This document shows, in pieces, positions 10,147 through 22,200 of a DNA stretch of 64,000 bases. The position numbers were made by a program, and so were the translations under genes. The stretch is from the NCBI GenBank assembly GCA_038141425.1, contig JAYQIC010000010.1, positions 1-64,000 on the forward strand. The letters run 5' to 3'. Below the pieces are notes generated by a model that had not been told where the DNA came from, searched no databases, and worked only from the letters and a program-made list of their open reading frames with translations. Position 1 is the first letter of the stretch, and each line of letters starts with the position of its first letter. This DNA is from UBA7985 sp038141425. Its GTDB lineage: Bacteria; Pseudomonadota; Alphaproteobacteria; UBA7985.

Positions 10147-10185
10147 AAAACCGGGGACGCTCCAAGGGATGGTACGCCCCCCGGT
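10147..10185 (-). terminator. Candidate Rho-independent terminator after gap
   Basis: On the reverse strand a 7-bp perfect stem (ACCGGGG with CCCCGGT, arms 10179-10185 and 10150-10156) encloses a long loop and is followed by TTTT. It lies about 40 bases past the stop codon of gap. The long loop lowers confidence. Confidence 0.5.
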
Positions 10186-10225
10186 GCCGAGGTGGTGCTC
10201 AGGCGTGCTTTCCTGACCGCAGGTC

Positions 10226-11236
10226 TCAGACAGCGGCCAGCGCAGCGGCGGTATCCAGCATGCGGTTGGAGAAGCCCCATTCGTTGTCGTACCAGGTCAG
10301 GATGCGGACAAAACGCCCCTCCAGCACCGTGGTCTGGGTCAGGTCGAAGATCGACGAGGCCGGGTGATGGGTGAAGTCGATCGAAACCAGCTTTTCGTCA
10401 TTGGTGGCGAGGAATGCCCTTGAGCGGCCCGGCCGCAGCGGCTGCGGAAATGGCGCCGTTGATTTCCTCAGGCGTCGTATCGCGGGCGGCATCAAAGGTG
10501 AAATCGACCATGGAGACGTCGGCGGTCGGCACCCGGATCGCGCTGCCGTCCAGCTTGCCCTGCATGTGCGGCAGCACCAGCCCGACTGCGCGCGCAGCGC
10601 CGGTCGAGGTCGGGATCATCGACAGCCCGGCAGCCCGCGCCCGGCGCCAGTCCGAATGCGAGGTATCCACGATGCGCTGATCACCGGTGTAGGCGTGGCA
10701 GGTTGTCATGTAGCCACGCTCGATCCCGATGGCCTCGTGCAGAACGTGCACGACCGGCGCCAGACAGTTGGTGGTGCAGGACGCGTTGGAGACCACCGAA
10801 TCGTCTGCGGTCAGGCCATCGTGGTTGACCCCGTAGACGATGGTGCGATCCGCGTCACCGCAGGGCGCAGAGATCAGCACTTTCCTGGCCCCGGCGGCCA
10901 GATGCTGGCCCGCGCTGTCTTTCTTGGTGAAGCGTCCCGTACACTCCATCACAACGTCGACACCCAGCTCGCCCCAGGGCAGCTTGGTCGGGTCGGGCTG
11001 GGTCAGCAGCTGAACCCACTTGCCGCCGACCACGAGGGTGTCTTCGCCCTCGACGCTGACGTCCATGGGCAGCTGGCGGTGCACGGAATCCCACTTGAGC
11101 AAGTAGGCCATCTCAGCGGCATCGGAGAGATCGTTGATGGCGACGAACTCGAGGTCGTCGCGCCGCTTTCCAGTGCAGCGCGGAAGGTGAGGCGTCCGAT
11201 GCGGCCAAAGCCATTGATGGCGACTTTCGTGGTCAT
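10226..11236 (-). CDS. gap: Glyceraldehyde-3-phosphate dehydrogenase (type I; frameshifted)
   Basis: This is the glycolytic and gluconeogenic enzyme converting glyceraldehyde-3-phosphate to 1,3-bisphosphoglycerate with NAD(P). The N-terminus KVAINGFGRIGRLTFRA binds NAD, SNASCTTNCLAP carries the catalytic Cys, and AYTGDQRIVDT, STGAARAVGLVLP and WYDNEWGFSNRM are the other signatures. The start at 11236 follows AGGAAACACC. The frame changes near 11170, where a C appears to be missing from GGCCGC, and near 10430, where an extra C breaks the expected KGILATNDEKLV. Both look like single-base sequencing indels, since the enzyme should be essential for central metabolism. It is divergent from pyk. 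Confidence 0.95.
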
Positions 11237-11548
11237 GGTGTTTCCTGTTCGGGCTCAGGCCGGCGGTGTGGGGACCCGTACAGGGCCGCCGGTCTGCGGG
11301 GTCCTCAGTCAGGCCGCCGAGAAACACGGTGACCGACCCCATCGATTGATTGGTAGCAAGAGCTATAACACAGGTCTGTACGAAAAGTTTCAAGTGCGAG
11401 CTGAAAATGAAACAGAGCAGCCAGCGGCTTTTGTTGGAGCGCTTTGTTTCGAGACTTGGCATAATACAGCAAAGCACACCTAGAGGATGGTCGTCCGACC
11501 GTCACGCGCCGGCCGTCCATCGGATCAGGCGACAGAGGAAAGACCAGC
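11237..11548. other. Divergent intergenic region between gap and pyk
   Basis: This is a 312-base non-coding spacer carrying both gene starts. Its middle (11340-11480) is more AT-rich than the flanking genes. A pyk ribosome site (AGAGGAAAGA) lies at the right end. Apart from the candidate gap promoter I see no strong hairpin, repeat or RNA gene. Confidence 0.6.
11365..11393 (-). promoter_or_regulatory. Candidate sigma-70-type promoter for gap
   Basis: Read on the reverse strand, TTGAAA is followed after 17 bases by TGTTAT. It would start transcription about 120 bases upstream of the gap ATG, in the gap/pyk divergent region. It was found by eye and is untested. Confidence 0.4.
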
Positions 11549-12955
11549 ATGCGCCGAAACCGGAATGCGAAGATTGTAACCACCATCGGACCGGCAAGCC
11601 GCGAGAGCGTTGTGCTCGAGGCGCTGTTCCAGCAAGGGGCCGACGTCTTTCGCCTGAATTTCTCTCACGGTGCTCACGAAGACCATCAACTGTCCTATGA
11701 GCGGATCCGGGCCATGGAGGCCAGGTTCGGCCGTTCGACCTGCATCCTGGCCGATATTCAGGGGCCGAAATTGCGGCTCGGCACTTTCCGGGACGGCGCG
11801 GTTGAGGTGGAGCCCGGTGATATCATCACGCTGGTGCTCGATGAAATCGAGGGCAGCAAGGAGCGGGTAACCCTGCCGCATCCTGAGATTTTCGCTGCCA
11901 TGCAGGTCGGTGGCCGCTTGCTGGTTGACGACGGCAAGGTGCGGCTGCGGATTATTGAGGTTCGCGATGGCGAGGCAGACTGCCGGGTCGAGGCCGGGCG
12001 CAAGTTGTCTGATCGCAAGGGCGTCAATGTCCCGGACGCCGTGCTGCCGCTGTCAGCGCTGACAGAGAAAGACCGTGCGGACCTGAAATTTGCGCTCGAC
12101 CTCGGGGTGGACTGGGTCGCGCTCTCGTTCGTGCAACAGCCCAGCGACGTGATCGAAGCGCGGCGTATCGTGGGTGATCGGGCGCAGCTGATGGTCAAGA
12201 TGGAGAAGCCGTCGGCCATCCATCACCTCGACGAGCTGGTCATGCTCGCCGACGGCATGATGGTGGCGCGCGGTGATCTGGGGGTTGAGATGCAGCCCGA
12301 GGACGTCCCGCCGATCCAGCGCAAGATCGTTACCGCCTGCCGCCGGGTGGGGAAGCCAGTGGTGGTGGCAACTCAGATGCTCGAGTCCATGATCACCAAC
12401 CCCGTGCCCACGCGGGCTGAATCGGCGGATGTTGCGCGCGCGGTCTATGACGGCGCTGACGCGGTAATGCTGTCGGCGGAGAGCGCGGCCGGGCAGTACC
12501 CGCGCGAGGCGGTTGCCATGATGGACCGGATCATCCGCGAAACCGAGCAGTCCTCGCACTATCACCAGTCGGCAGCGGTCGGCGACCGGGAAGCCACGGG
12601 ATCCGACGCCATCTCCGCCGCTGCGCGGCAGGTGGCCGAGACGGTCGACGCCAAGGCGATTGTCACCCATACCCGCTCGGGCCGGACCGCACAGCGCGCC
12701 AGCCGTGAACGCCCGCAGGTCCCGATCATTATGATCACCCCGGAGGTGGATATCGCCCGCCAGCACACGATCGTCTGGGGCCTGCACTGCGTGGTCTCAC
12801 CCGACATGCCCTCGCTGGACGCCGTCTTTGACGAAGGCGGGCGGATCGCGGTGGATGAGGGTTTCGCGGAGAAGGGCGATCAGGTCGTGCTCACAGCCGG
12901 GGTTCCCTTCGGGCAGGTCGGTCAGACCAACCTGCTGCGCTTGCTCAGGGTGTGA
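11549..12955 (+). CDS. pyk: Pyruvate kinase
   Basis: This 468-residue enzyme transfers phosphate from phosphoenolpyruvate to ADP, the last step of glycolysis. Key parts are KIVTTIGPASRE at the N-terminus, the substrate strand NFSHG, ADIQGPKLRLG, the active-site region QLMVKMEKPSAI, then GDLGVEMQPEDVPPIQRKIV and QMLESMITNPVPTRAE, and the C-terminal allosteric domain with THTRSGRTA. Length and motif order are normal for bacterial pyruvate kinases, and the frame is intact. The ATG at 11549 follows AGAGGAAAGACC. It is divergent from gap, so the window contains two enzymes of lower glycolysis. Confidence 0.97.
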   Translation: MRRNRNAKIVTTIGPASRESVVLEALFQQGADVFRLNFSHGAHEDHQLSYERIRAMEARFGRSTCILADIQGPKLRLGTFRDGAVEVEPGDIITLVLDEIEGSKERVTLPHPEIFAAMQVGGRLLVDDGKVRLRIIEVRDGEADCRVEAGRKLSDRKGVNVPDAVLPLSALTEKDRADLKFALDLGVDWVALSFVQQPSDVIEARRIVGDRAQLMVKMEKPSAIHHLDELVMLADGMMVARGDLGVEMQPEDVPPIQRKIVTACRRVGKPVVVATQMLESMITNPVPTRAESADVARAVYDGADAVMLSAESAAGQYPREAVAMMDRIIRETEQSSHYHQSAAVGDREATGSDAISAAARQVAETVDAKAIVTHTRSGRTAQRASRERPQVPIIMITPEVDIARQHTIVWGLHCVVSPDMPSLDAVFDEGGRIAVDEGFAEKGDQVVLTAGVPFGQVGQTNLLRLLRV

Positions 12956-12986
12956 CCCGCACCGTCCAGACCTGCCACGGGGCAGG

Positions 12987-14308
12987 CTAAAGCGCCGTAT
13001 CATCGTAGTAGACCGTCGAGCCGGCACCGCCACCAACCAGCAGATCGTCGGCGAGGTTACCCTGTTCCACCGAGGCCAGTTCGTACCAGGTCGGCAGCCC
13101 CAGCAGGGCCGCGCCAGGTCGGCAGCCCCAGCAGGACCGCGGCCCCATCGGTGACGTCGAGGGTGAACAGCAGCGTCGCGGTGGTGAAGTCATCCTGCAG
13201 GTCATAGATCCGCACCTGATCATCGCCGCTGTCCAAAACCGCAGTTCCGGGTCGGGTTGTCGTCAAAATCAGCAATCAGGATGTCGGTGATGTCATCGCC
13301 GCCGGTGATCAGCGCAGAGCGTTCGAGGTCGAGGCTGTTGCCGTCGGCCTGAAACACGTCCACGCGGTCATCCTGGCTGGCCAGCGCCACAAAATCTTGA
13401 GGTCGACCCGATCGGCCGTGGGTCGATGTAGGCCAGATCACCGTCATCGATGGCGACGACGAAGTCGGTGCTGTTCATGACCGCATCCTGTGCGCCACGA
13501 GCAGGGACGCGTTCTCAAGGCGTAGGCTCAGGACCGCCGTCGTTGCCGACAAAGAGATCGAGCCGCCCATCGCCGCTGAACTCCCCCACGGTTACCTGCT
13601 CCAAACTGCCGGTCTGGTCGAGGCTGTCGGCGCTGTCGCCGTCCTCCAGCAGCAGCTTTCGCGTGAAGGTCCCGCCATCGCTGCCCCAGACTTCGAACAT
13701 TGGCGCTGTCGTCCTCAGACCAAAGGCGCAACCGCGAGATCGTTACGAAATCGTCCGCCCTGACCGTTCAGCTCATCCCGATGAGCCGTCGATGCTGAGC
13801 ACCAGATTGTCGCCGTTGGCGTACCCAAACCCGCCGCGGTCATGCCGGGCAGTTGATTGGTGCCGGATTGCTCCAGCCGAGCCATGTCGTGGCTTGCTTG
13901 TAACCCAGCACAGTGTCGTCGCTGACGTCGTTCTGCAGGGCGTAAACCAGCTGTTGCACCGTGCTGGCCCTTGCTGTCGGTGGCCAACCGTGCAGGGCGA
14001 AAGTGCCATCGGCATCACCCGTGGCGGCGGAGAAGTCGGGGCGGCCGATTGCCGGGCCTCGGCGGATGTCGCTCGGTATCCTGATCTTAAAGTGGAGATC
14101 GACGGCTGAGACGGTGGAGAACACGCCGGTCTTGCCTTCTTCGACGCGGACCACGTTGCTGCTGGTGAAGCGCGGGGCGTCCGGGTCGGCAACGAAGGTA
14201 TGGTCTGTAACGCCTTGCGCACTGAGCCGATGCTGGTGCTGCTGCTGGGCCCAATCGCGCCAAGCCCGGCCAGACCACCGAGGCTGAGCGCGAGCAGACC
14301 GTGATCAC
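12987..14308 (-). pseudogene. Broken surface protein with cadherin-like and FG-GAP/VCBS-like repeats
   Basis: Several adjoining reverse-strand frames together read as one exported repeat protein. From the N-terminal side there is a hydrophobic Gly/Leu/Ser stretch (GLLALSLGGLAGLG, about 14290), then FVADPDAPRFTSSNVVRVEEGKTG resembling the start of a cadherin-type repeat, then GYANGDNLVLSIDG. Toward the C-terminus are FG-GAP/VCBS-like units: FEVWGSDGGTFTRKLLLEDGD, VGEFSGDGRLDLFVGNDGG, QDDRVDVFQADGN and DDITDILIADFDDN. It ends at 12987 (STVYYDDTAL). At least six frame changes plus a 28-bp tandem duplication break it. Calcium-stabilised adhesin-like function is inferred from the repeats. Whether it is truly dead or only badly sequenced cannot be decided here. 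Confidence 0.55.
13086..13141. repeat. 28-bp tandem duplication
   Basis: Two copies of a 28-base unit beginning CCAGGTCGGCAGCCCCAG lie head to tail (13086-13113 and 13114-13141), identical except for one base. The unit is not a multiple of three, so it shifts the reading frame of the surface-protein gene; the same residues, LLGLPTW, are encoded in two different frames on the reverse strand. Confidence 0.9.
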
Positions 14309-14975
14309 CGGCGCCGTTGAATGCCGAGGCTCGATACCGACGCGGGTGCTACCGGCGCCAACGCCGGTGCAAGAGAGGGTGTCAGAGCAGCGAGGGGGCC
14401 GGTGCAGGACCGGCGATCAGGATTGGCTCTCCCATAGCCGACATCGAAACCGGAGCCTGGCTGAGATCGGCACTGGCAGGGCGACTGGAACCGGCGCAGG
14501 CATCGCGGTGGGCAGCTGCGGCATTGCCGCTTCAGCGAAAGCCCATGGGGATGGTGGCGGCAAAGGGGCTGGGGATCAAGGCCCTCCCGGGGCTGGAAAA
14601 CTATGGCGTGGTTGGGTCGACTGTGTCAGCGGGTTGTGACTATGGGTCAGGCCGCTCTGATGACTGTGCACCGCGCCGAGTAGGCGCCCGATGTTCTCCG
14701 CCGTCGATAGGATCGATGCCGGCGGAGGACACAAGGGCGCGGCGATGGGTGGGTCTTGCACGGTGGTTTCGGACCATCAAAGGACGAACGGAACGTTGGC
14801 CGTCTCAGGGCGGCGCTACGGACTCTCGGCGTTGGGCCGAAAGTGCGGCGCGCGCGATGAAATGGCGTATCCCTGAAGCTCAGGGCGGTTCAAAAAACGG
14901 GTCGTATCAAAAACAGGTCGGAAGGCGCCGACAATTTCAGGCGCAATAATCAAGCTTTGCCTCAATTTCTCAGAC
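14309..14975. other. Region without a supportable gene
   Basis: This stretch separates the broken repeat protein from the DUF3179 terminator. A forward frame of 210 codons (14317-14949) is Arg/Gly/Ser-rich and lacks any protein-like pattern. Reverse frames give short Pro/Ala-rich pieces (for example PTAMPAPVPVALPVP around 14500) that could be a damaged linker or N-terminal part of the neighbouring surface protein. I see no RNA gene. Confidence 0.5.
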
Positions 14976-15009
14976 AAAAAACAGGCCGCTCCGGTGAGGG
15001 AAGGCGGCC
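14976..15009 (-). terminator. Rho-independent terminator after the DUF3179 gene
   Basis: Read on the reverse strand, GGCCGC pairs with GCGGCC across a 14-base loop, followed by T-G-TTTTTT. It lies 25 bases past the stop codon of the DUF3179 gene, which supports the corrected 3' end of that gene. Confidence 0.8.
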
Positions 15010-15033
15010 CAGGTTCCCTTTGGGAGGCTTGGC

Positions 15034-16057
<1,024 letters not shown>

Positions 16058-16275
16058 GGCTTAAGTCCTCGTGCAGGGCAAATGTCCCCATCACCTAGGC
16101 CCTTGGCCCTTCGTCTGTCGCTAAAATTCATTTCACAATTGCGTAACCGTGAGGAAGGGTAGGCTTGGAGCCAGCACAACGGTTTCTCGCGCGGTTCAGC
16201 CCAAATGGCGCAAGGATTGCTGATCAACCGATCACGACAAACCGTGCGTTGCAAAAAGCAATTGGACGGGAATTT

Positions 16276-16779
16276 ATGCGGGTAGACTTAGACTCTATGG
16301 ACTTGGTTCGTCGCACTTGGATGCAGGACTTCCGCCTCGCCCTCGGGGTGGCAGCGGTGGTGTTGCTGATGACCGGCTCAGTTTTACTGGGTCTGCGCTG
16401 GAACCTCTCCGTTGGCGGCACAAGAGTGCAAGAGCCGCCCATCGCTGCCGGTAGCCGTGAATTCGATGAAACCGCGCTGTCCATGCTTCACGATCCCGAA
16501 TGGCATCAACTGCTCTATCGCATCACGGTCGTTGATTTCTGTGGTCAGCAGACCTGGCACGTGCGCGAAGGCTACCGCATCAACCGCAACCGGTTGCAGG
16601 CAGACCAGCCCGTTTCCATTGCGCGGGCGGCCGAAATCCGCAGCGAGGCCATTTCGCTGGTCGAGCGACAGATGAATCAGGACGGGGTGCAGAACTACGC
16701 CTACTGGTGTTCAGTCCGGGGCGGTGCTGCAGCGAGCCACTTCCGTTCGGTCTGGTCGCAGTCCGTCGCCCGCACCTGA
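16276..16779 (+). CDS. Single-pass membrane protein of unknown function
   Basis: I do not recognise this 167-residue protein. It has a short cytoplasmic N-terminus (VRRTWMQDFR), one hydrophobic helix at about residues 21-41 (ALGVAAVVLLMTGSVLLGL) and a roughly 125-residue, presumably periplasmic domain with two Cys (DFCGQQTW, YWCSVRG) that could form a disulfide. The start is uncertain: the frame is open back to 16165, and ATGs at 16276 and 16297 both fit. It lies between DUF3179 (divergent) and recG (convergent). Confidence 0.55.
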   Translation: MRVDLDSMDLVRRTWMQDFRLALGVAAVVLLMTGSVLLGLRWNLSVGGTRVQEPPIAAGSREFDETALSMLHDPEWHQLLYRITVVDFCGQQTWHVREGYRINRNRLQADQPVSIARAAEIRSEAISLVERQMNQDGVQNYAYWCSVRGGAAASHFRSVWSQSVART

Positions 16780-16811
16780 GGGCGTTGCGCGGCTCAATGC
16801 CCGCCGTAGCG

Positions 16812-18919
16812 TCAGCCAGCTTCCAGAAACGCAATTGCCTGCTCGCGTTCGAACAGATAGAGCAAGGTCCGAAGCGCCTCGCCGCGCGGTCCGGCCAGAT
16901 CAGGTATCTTGTTGAGGGTCAGTTGCGCGTCGCGCTTCGCAATCTCGAGCATGTCGTTGTGCTCGGGCAAAGTGGCGAAGTTCATATCCGGCAGCCCGGA
17001 TTGCCGCGTGCCCATCACGTCGCCCGCGCCACGCAGGCGCAGGTCTTCTTCGGCGATGACGAAGCCATCGTTGCTCTCGCGCATGATCGACAAGCGTGAA
17101 CGCGCTGTCTCACCCAGCGGTGCGGTGTAAAGTAGCAGGCAGGTCGAAGCCTTGGTGCCGCGACCGATCCGCCCGCGCAGCTGGTGCAGTTGCGCCAGAC
17201 CGAAGCGCTCGGCGTGCTCAATCACCATTACCGTGGCGTTGGGGACGTCGACGCCGACTTCGACCACCGTGGTGGCCACAAGAATATCCAGCTCGTGCGC
17301 CTTAAAGCGGCGCATGACGGCGTCTTTCTCTTCGCCCTTCATGCGGCCATGGACAAGCCCGACACGGGGGCCGAACATCTTCTGCAGCATGGCGTGGCGG
17401 TCTTCGGCGGCAGTCAGCTTGGTGACTTCGGTTTCTTCGACCAGCGGGCAGATCCAGTAGGCCTGATCCCCCGCCTCAATGGCCCGACGCAGGGCGAGGG
17501 CGACGTCGCCCCACTGGTCCTGGGGTTTGACAATAGTCTTGATCGGCTGGCGGCCTGCGGGCTTGTGCAGCAGCTTGGAAATATCGAGGTCGCCATAGAG
17601 CGCGAGGACCAGCGAGCGCGGGATCGGCGTCGCCGACATCAGCAACATGTGCGGGGCCTCGCCCTTCTGGCCCAGCGCCAGCCGCTGGTGCACGCCGAAG
17701 CGGTGCTGCTCGTCGATGATGACCAGACCGAGGTTGCGGAAATTGACCCCTTCCTGAAACAACGCGTGGGTGCCGATCAGCACCTTGATCGCCCCATCGG
17801 CGCAGCCTGCGAGCACCGGTTTGCGCGCCGCCGCCTTGTCCCGCCCGGTGAGGATATCGATCCGGACACCGACCTTATGCAGCGCGTCAAACAGGTTTGC
17901 ATGCAGCTGCCGGGCGAGGATTTCCGTTGGCGCCATGATCGCCACCTGCGCCCCGGCTTCGACCGCGACCAGAGCCGAGAACAGGGCGACCATGGTTTTA
18001 CCGCTGCCAACGTCGCCCATGATCAGCCGCATCATCCGCTGGCTGCGCCCCATGTCGGAGCGCACGGCGTCGATGGCCTCTTCCTGGCTGTCGGTGAGGG
18101 TGAAGGGCAGGGTGGCGCGCACCTTTGTGCTCAGGCTGGCGTCACCGCTGAGTGCGGTGCCGCCGCGGCGTCGCCCGCGTTCGCGCACGATCATCAGGGA
18201 CAGCTGCTGGGCCAGCAGTTCGTCGTAGGCCAGCCGCCGCAGGGGTTCGCTGCGCAGGCGCTGGTCCGGGACAGGGCCAGTGCTCCCGTCCGCCGCGCCA
18301 TCGGCGCGAAAATGCAGGGCATTGATGGCGGTCTGCCAACCCGGCCACTTCTGCTGCCCTTGCAGACTGGCATCCGCCCACTCTGGCAGCGTCGGCGTCT
18401 GTTCGAGGGCGGCGTTGAGGGCCTTGTTCCAGACCCGGCTGGTCAGTCCCTGTGTCAGCGGGTAGATCGGCTCAGTCCGGGGATGCTGTCGATCTCTTCG
18501 GGCGGGACCATGTAGTCGGGGTGGGTCATCTGCCAGTTGCCGTTGAACCGGGCGAGCTTGCCGGAGACGACGCGATCCACCCGAGGCGGCAGCTGACCCT
18601 CCAGCCAGGCGCCGCGGGCATTGAAGAACACCAGTTGCACCGGAATATCGCCGGCAAGCGCGTTGACGCGGTAGGGTGCCTTGGGGTTGCGCGGCGCAGC
18701 GTGCTGCAAAATCAGCAGCGGCAGGGTTACCAACTGATCCTCATAGAGGTCACTAGGCGCGTCGATCCGGGTGCGCTGCTGGACCCGATGGGGCTGAGCC
18801 CGCAGCACGTCCCACAGGTGCGGCCCCGCGATCCGCTCGATCAGCGCGGCCGACTTCGGGCCGATCCCCGGCAGGTCAGTCACCGGTGTAAACAGGGGAT
18901 TGAGGATTGCTGGCCGCAC
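16812..18919 (-). CDS. recG: ATP-dependent DNA helicase RecG (frameshifted)
   Basis: This branched-DNA translocase remodels stalled forks and Holliday junctions. The N-terminal wedge/OB part begins with a GTG start and VTDLPGIGPKSAALIERI. The helicase part has motif I GDVGSGKTMVALFSA, motif II IIDEQHRFGVHQR, motif III SATPIPRSL, and LRGRIGRGTKASTCLLLY from motif VI, plus the C-terminal RGAGDVMGTRQSGLP that RecG shares with Mfd. About 700 residues in total, normal for RecG. A frame change near 18475 separates wedge and helicase parts, with the linking sequence readable. It is divergent from sdhE and mfd, the common alphaproteobacterial arrangement. Confidence 0.95.
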
Positions 18920-18969
18920 GCTAGCTTTCCAGACAGTGAAAACAGGTTATCCGGGACTTTAGAACCAGC

Positions 18970-19248
18970 ATGGATTACGAGCAACGGCGCAAGCGCGCGC
19001 TCTGGCGGGCCGGGCATCGCGGTACGCGGGAACTGGATCTGCTGATGAGTCAGTTTGTCCGCGATTTTCTGCCCCGCGAGGCTGCAGCGGGCGATGCCGA
19101 TGCGCTCGACCGCATGGCACAGATCGAGCAGCTTCAGGCCGTCAACGACCCGGACGTGCAAGAGTGGTTGCAGCGCCCGGACAGCATTCCAGCCGAGCTT
19201 CCAGAGCCCTTGCTTTCCGCACTGCGATCGTTTGAGTACCGGCTGTAA
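18970..19248 (+). CDS. sdhE: Succinate dehydrogenase assembly factor SdhE (FAD assembly factor)
   Basis: This 92-residue protein of the Sdh5/DUF339 family helps attach FAD covalently to the flavoprotein subunit of succinate dehydrogenase. The family signature RGTRELDLLMSQFV (RGxxE) is at residues 17-30, in a small five-helix bundle whose length matches. It sits between recG (divergent) and mfd, 27 bases before the mfd start, so it is probably co-transcribed with mfd. The frame is intact. Confidence 0.92.
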   Translation: MDYEQRRKRALWRAGHRGTRELDLLMSQFVRDFLPREAAAGDADALDRMAQIEQLQAVNDPDVQEWLQRPDSIPAELPEPLLSALRSFEYRL

Positions 19249-19275
19249 CTTGAGGATCGCAGCGTCGGACGCGGG

Positions 19276-22200
19276 ATGAACGGAACAGCAGAACAAAACG
19301 CAAACGGCTTAGACGGTGGTGAGCCAATCCTGATCGGTGAAGTGCCGGACGGGGCGGAGGCCTTTCTCGCCGCCAATATAGCGCTCGACACCGATCGCCC
19401 GTTGATCTTCATTGCCCGCGATGACAAGCGACTGGCGCGGGCTGCGTCCCTGCTGCGGTTTCGTCTGCCGGAGGCTGAGTTGCTGCGGTTTCCTGCGTGG
19501 GATTGTCTGCCCTATGACCGGGTTTCGCCCAAGGCTGATCTGGTCGCGACCCGGCTTGCGACTTTGGCGCGCTTGCTGCGCAAGCCCAAAGACGGGGCCC
19601 GGCGGATCGTGGTCACGAGCATCAATGCCTTCATGCAGCGGGTCCCGCACCCGGACTTCATCCGGGCATTATCGCTGTCCCTGCGACCGGGGCAGGAAAT
19701 CGGCTTCGAAGCGGTGCAGGCGCGGCTGATTGATCTGGGTTTTGAGCGGGTTTCGACGGTGACCGAGCCGGGTGAGTTCGCGCCGCGCGGCGGCATCCTC
19801 GACTTCTTTCCGGCCGGGCGCAGCACACCGGTGCGGCTGGACTTTTTCGGGGACGAAATCGAGAGCGTCAAATCCTTCGATCCGCTGACCCAGCGCTCGG
19901 ATGATGCAATCAAGGGCGTGGTGCTGGGACCGGTGCACGAGTTTGTGCTCAGCGAGGACAGCGTCGAACGCTTCCGCACCGAGTACCGAGATACCTTTGG
20001 CCGGGTGAAGGGCGAAGACCCGCTGTATGAAAGTGTGTCTGCCGGAAGATTGCATGCCGGGCTCGATCACTGGCTGCCGCTGTTCCACGAGCAGATGGCC
20101 TTGCTGCCCGACTATCTTGCGGGTGCCGAGCTGGTGTTCGAGCCGGAAGTTGGCGCCGCCAAGGACGCGCGGCTGGAGACCATCAACGATTTCTATCAGG
20201 CCCGGAAATCCGTGTTCGAGGCGGAGAAGAAGGATCACTCCTACAAGCCGATTGCCCCGGACCGCCTCTACGCCAATGAGGCAGACTGGATGGCCTTTCC
20301 CGACCAGCACCGTTGCTGGCAGCTCACCAGCTTCACCGCACCGAGCCAGACGGATTTGCCGCTCGCCCGGCACCAGTACCGCAGCGTCGCAACCTTTGCC
20401 GAAGCCCGTCAGGATCCGGATCGCAACATCTACAGCGCGGTGCGGGATCGTGCTGATAAGGCGCTGGGCGCTGACCAGTCCGTGATCATCGCCGGGCTCT
20501 CGGCTGGATCGGCCAATCGGCTGGGACAGAACCTTGGCGAGGCTGGGCTCGAAGGGATCAAGGCGCTGCGCCGCTGGGAACCGGCACTGTCGACTGAGGG
20601 GGATGATGGTCCGCGCCGGGTCTATAACGCCGTCCTGCCGCTCGAGCGCGGCTTCGAAGGGCCGGGTTTGTCTTCTACACTGAGCAGGACATTCTCGGCG
20701 AACGGATCAGCCGTCCGCGCCGCCGTCGTCGGTCTGAGAACTTCCTGACGGAAGTCAGCGGGCTGGCTACGGGTGACCTGGTCGTGCACGTCGAGCACGG
20801 GATCGGCCGCTACATCGGCCTGCTCACCATCGATCTGGCTGGCGCAGCCCACGACGTGCTGCACATCGAATACAGCGGCGGCGACAAGCTCTACGTGCCC
20901 GTGGAGAACATCGAAGTCCTGAGCCGCTTCGGCGAGGCCGAGGGCGTGGCGCTGGACAAGCTGGGCGGGGCCGCGTGGCAGGCGCGCAAGGCCCGGGGCA
21001 AGGAGCGTATTACCCGGATCGCGCGCGATCTCATGCGCATCGCCGCCGAGCGCAAGCTGCGCAAGGCCGAAGTGCTCGACGTCCCCGAAAGCGTACTCGA
21101 CGAATTCAGTCAGACCTTCCCCTACAGCGAGACCGACGACCAGCTCAACGCCATCGATGATGTCGTTGAGGATCTGGCTTCGGGGCGTCCGATGGACCGG
21201 CTGGTCTGCGGCGATGTCGGCTTCGGCAAGACCGAGGTTGCCATCCGGGCGGCCTTTGTTGCCGCCATGGCGGGGCAAGCAGGTGGCGATCGTGGCGCCC
21301 ACGACGCTGCTGGCCCGGCAGCATTTCATGACCTTTCAGGAACGCTTCAAAGGGTTGAGCCTCAAACTAGCACAGGTGTCCCGGCTGGTTCCGCCAAGGC
21401 GCTGGCCGCAACCAAGGAAGCGCTGAGCAAGGGCGAGGTCGATATCGTCATTGGCACCCACGCGCTGCTCGCAGAAAGCCTCGAGTTCTCCAACCTGGGC
21501 CTGTTGGTGATCGACGAGGAACAGCGCTTTGGCGTGCGCCAGAAAGAGCGGCTGAAGAAGCTCCGCCAGACCGTGCACGTGCTGACCCTGACCGCGACCC
21601 CCATCCCCCGGACGCTGCAGCTGGCGCTGACCGGGGTGAAGGACCTTTCGCTGATTGCCACCGCGCCGGTCGACCGGCTCGCGGTCCGCACCTTCATCAT
21701 GCCATGGGACGGCGTTATTCTGCGCGAAGCCCTGATGCGGGAGCAGTTCCGCGGAGGTCAGTCCTACGTCGTCTGCCCCCGGGTGCGCGATCTCGCGGAC
21801 ATGCGCGATCGGCTCGAGCGCATCGCCCCTGAGCTCAAAGTCACGACCGCCCACGGGCAGATGAGCCCGGGTGAACTCGAAGACGTCATGAACGCCTTCT
21901 ATGACCGCAAGTTCGACACCCTGCTCGCTACCAACATCATCGAGAGCGGTCTCGATATCCCGACCGTCAACACCATCATCATCCACCGCGCGGATATGTT
22001 CGGCCTGTCCGCGCTGTACCAGCTGCGCGGTCGGGTCGGGCGCTCCAAGCTGCGCGGCTATGGCTACCTGACCTTCGACGGGCAGCGCCGCCTGACGCCA
22101 AATGCCCAGCGGCGGCTGGAAGTGATGAAGACCCTCGACAGCCTTGGCGCTGGTTTCACGCTGGCCAGCCACGATCTCGACATTCGTGGTGCTGGTAACC

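Noticed and set aside
14317..14949. 210-codon forward frame as a new gene
   Set aside because: Arg/Gly/Ser-rich with no pattern, no ribosome site, and located in a region of damaged reverse-strand coding sequence.
17184..18515. 443-codon forward frame opposite recG
   Set aside because: It mirrors helicase motifs of RecG in antisense and has no family features.
20690..21420. Programmed ribosomal frameshifting in mfd and similar genes
   Set aside because: The shifts differ in position and direction among dozens of unrelated genes and lack slippery heptamers or stimulatory structures, so indel errors explain them better.
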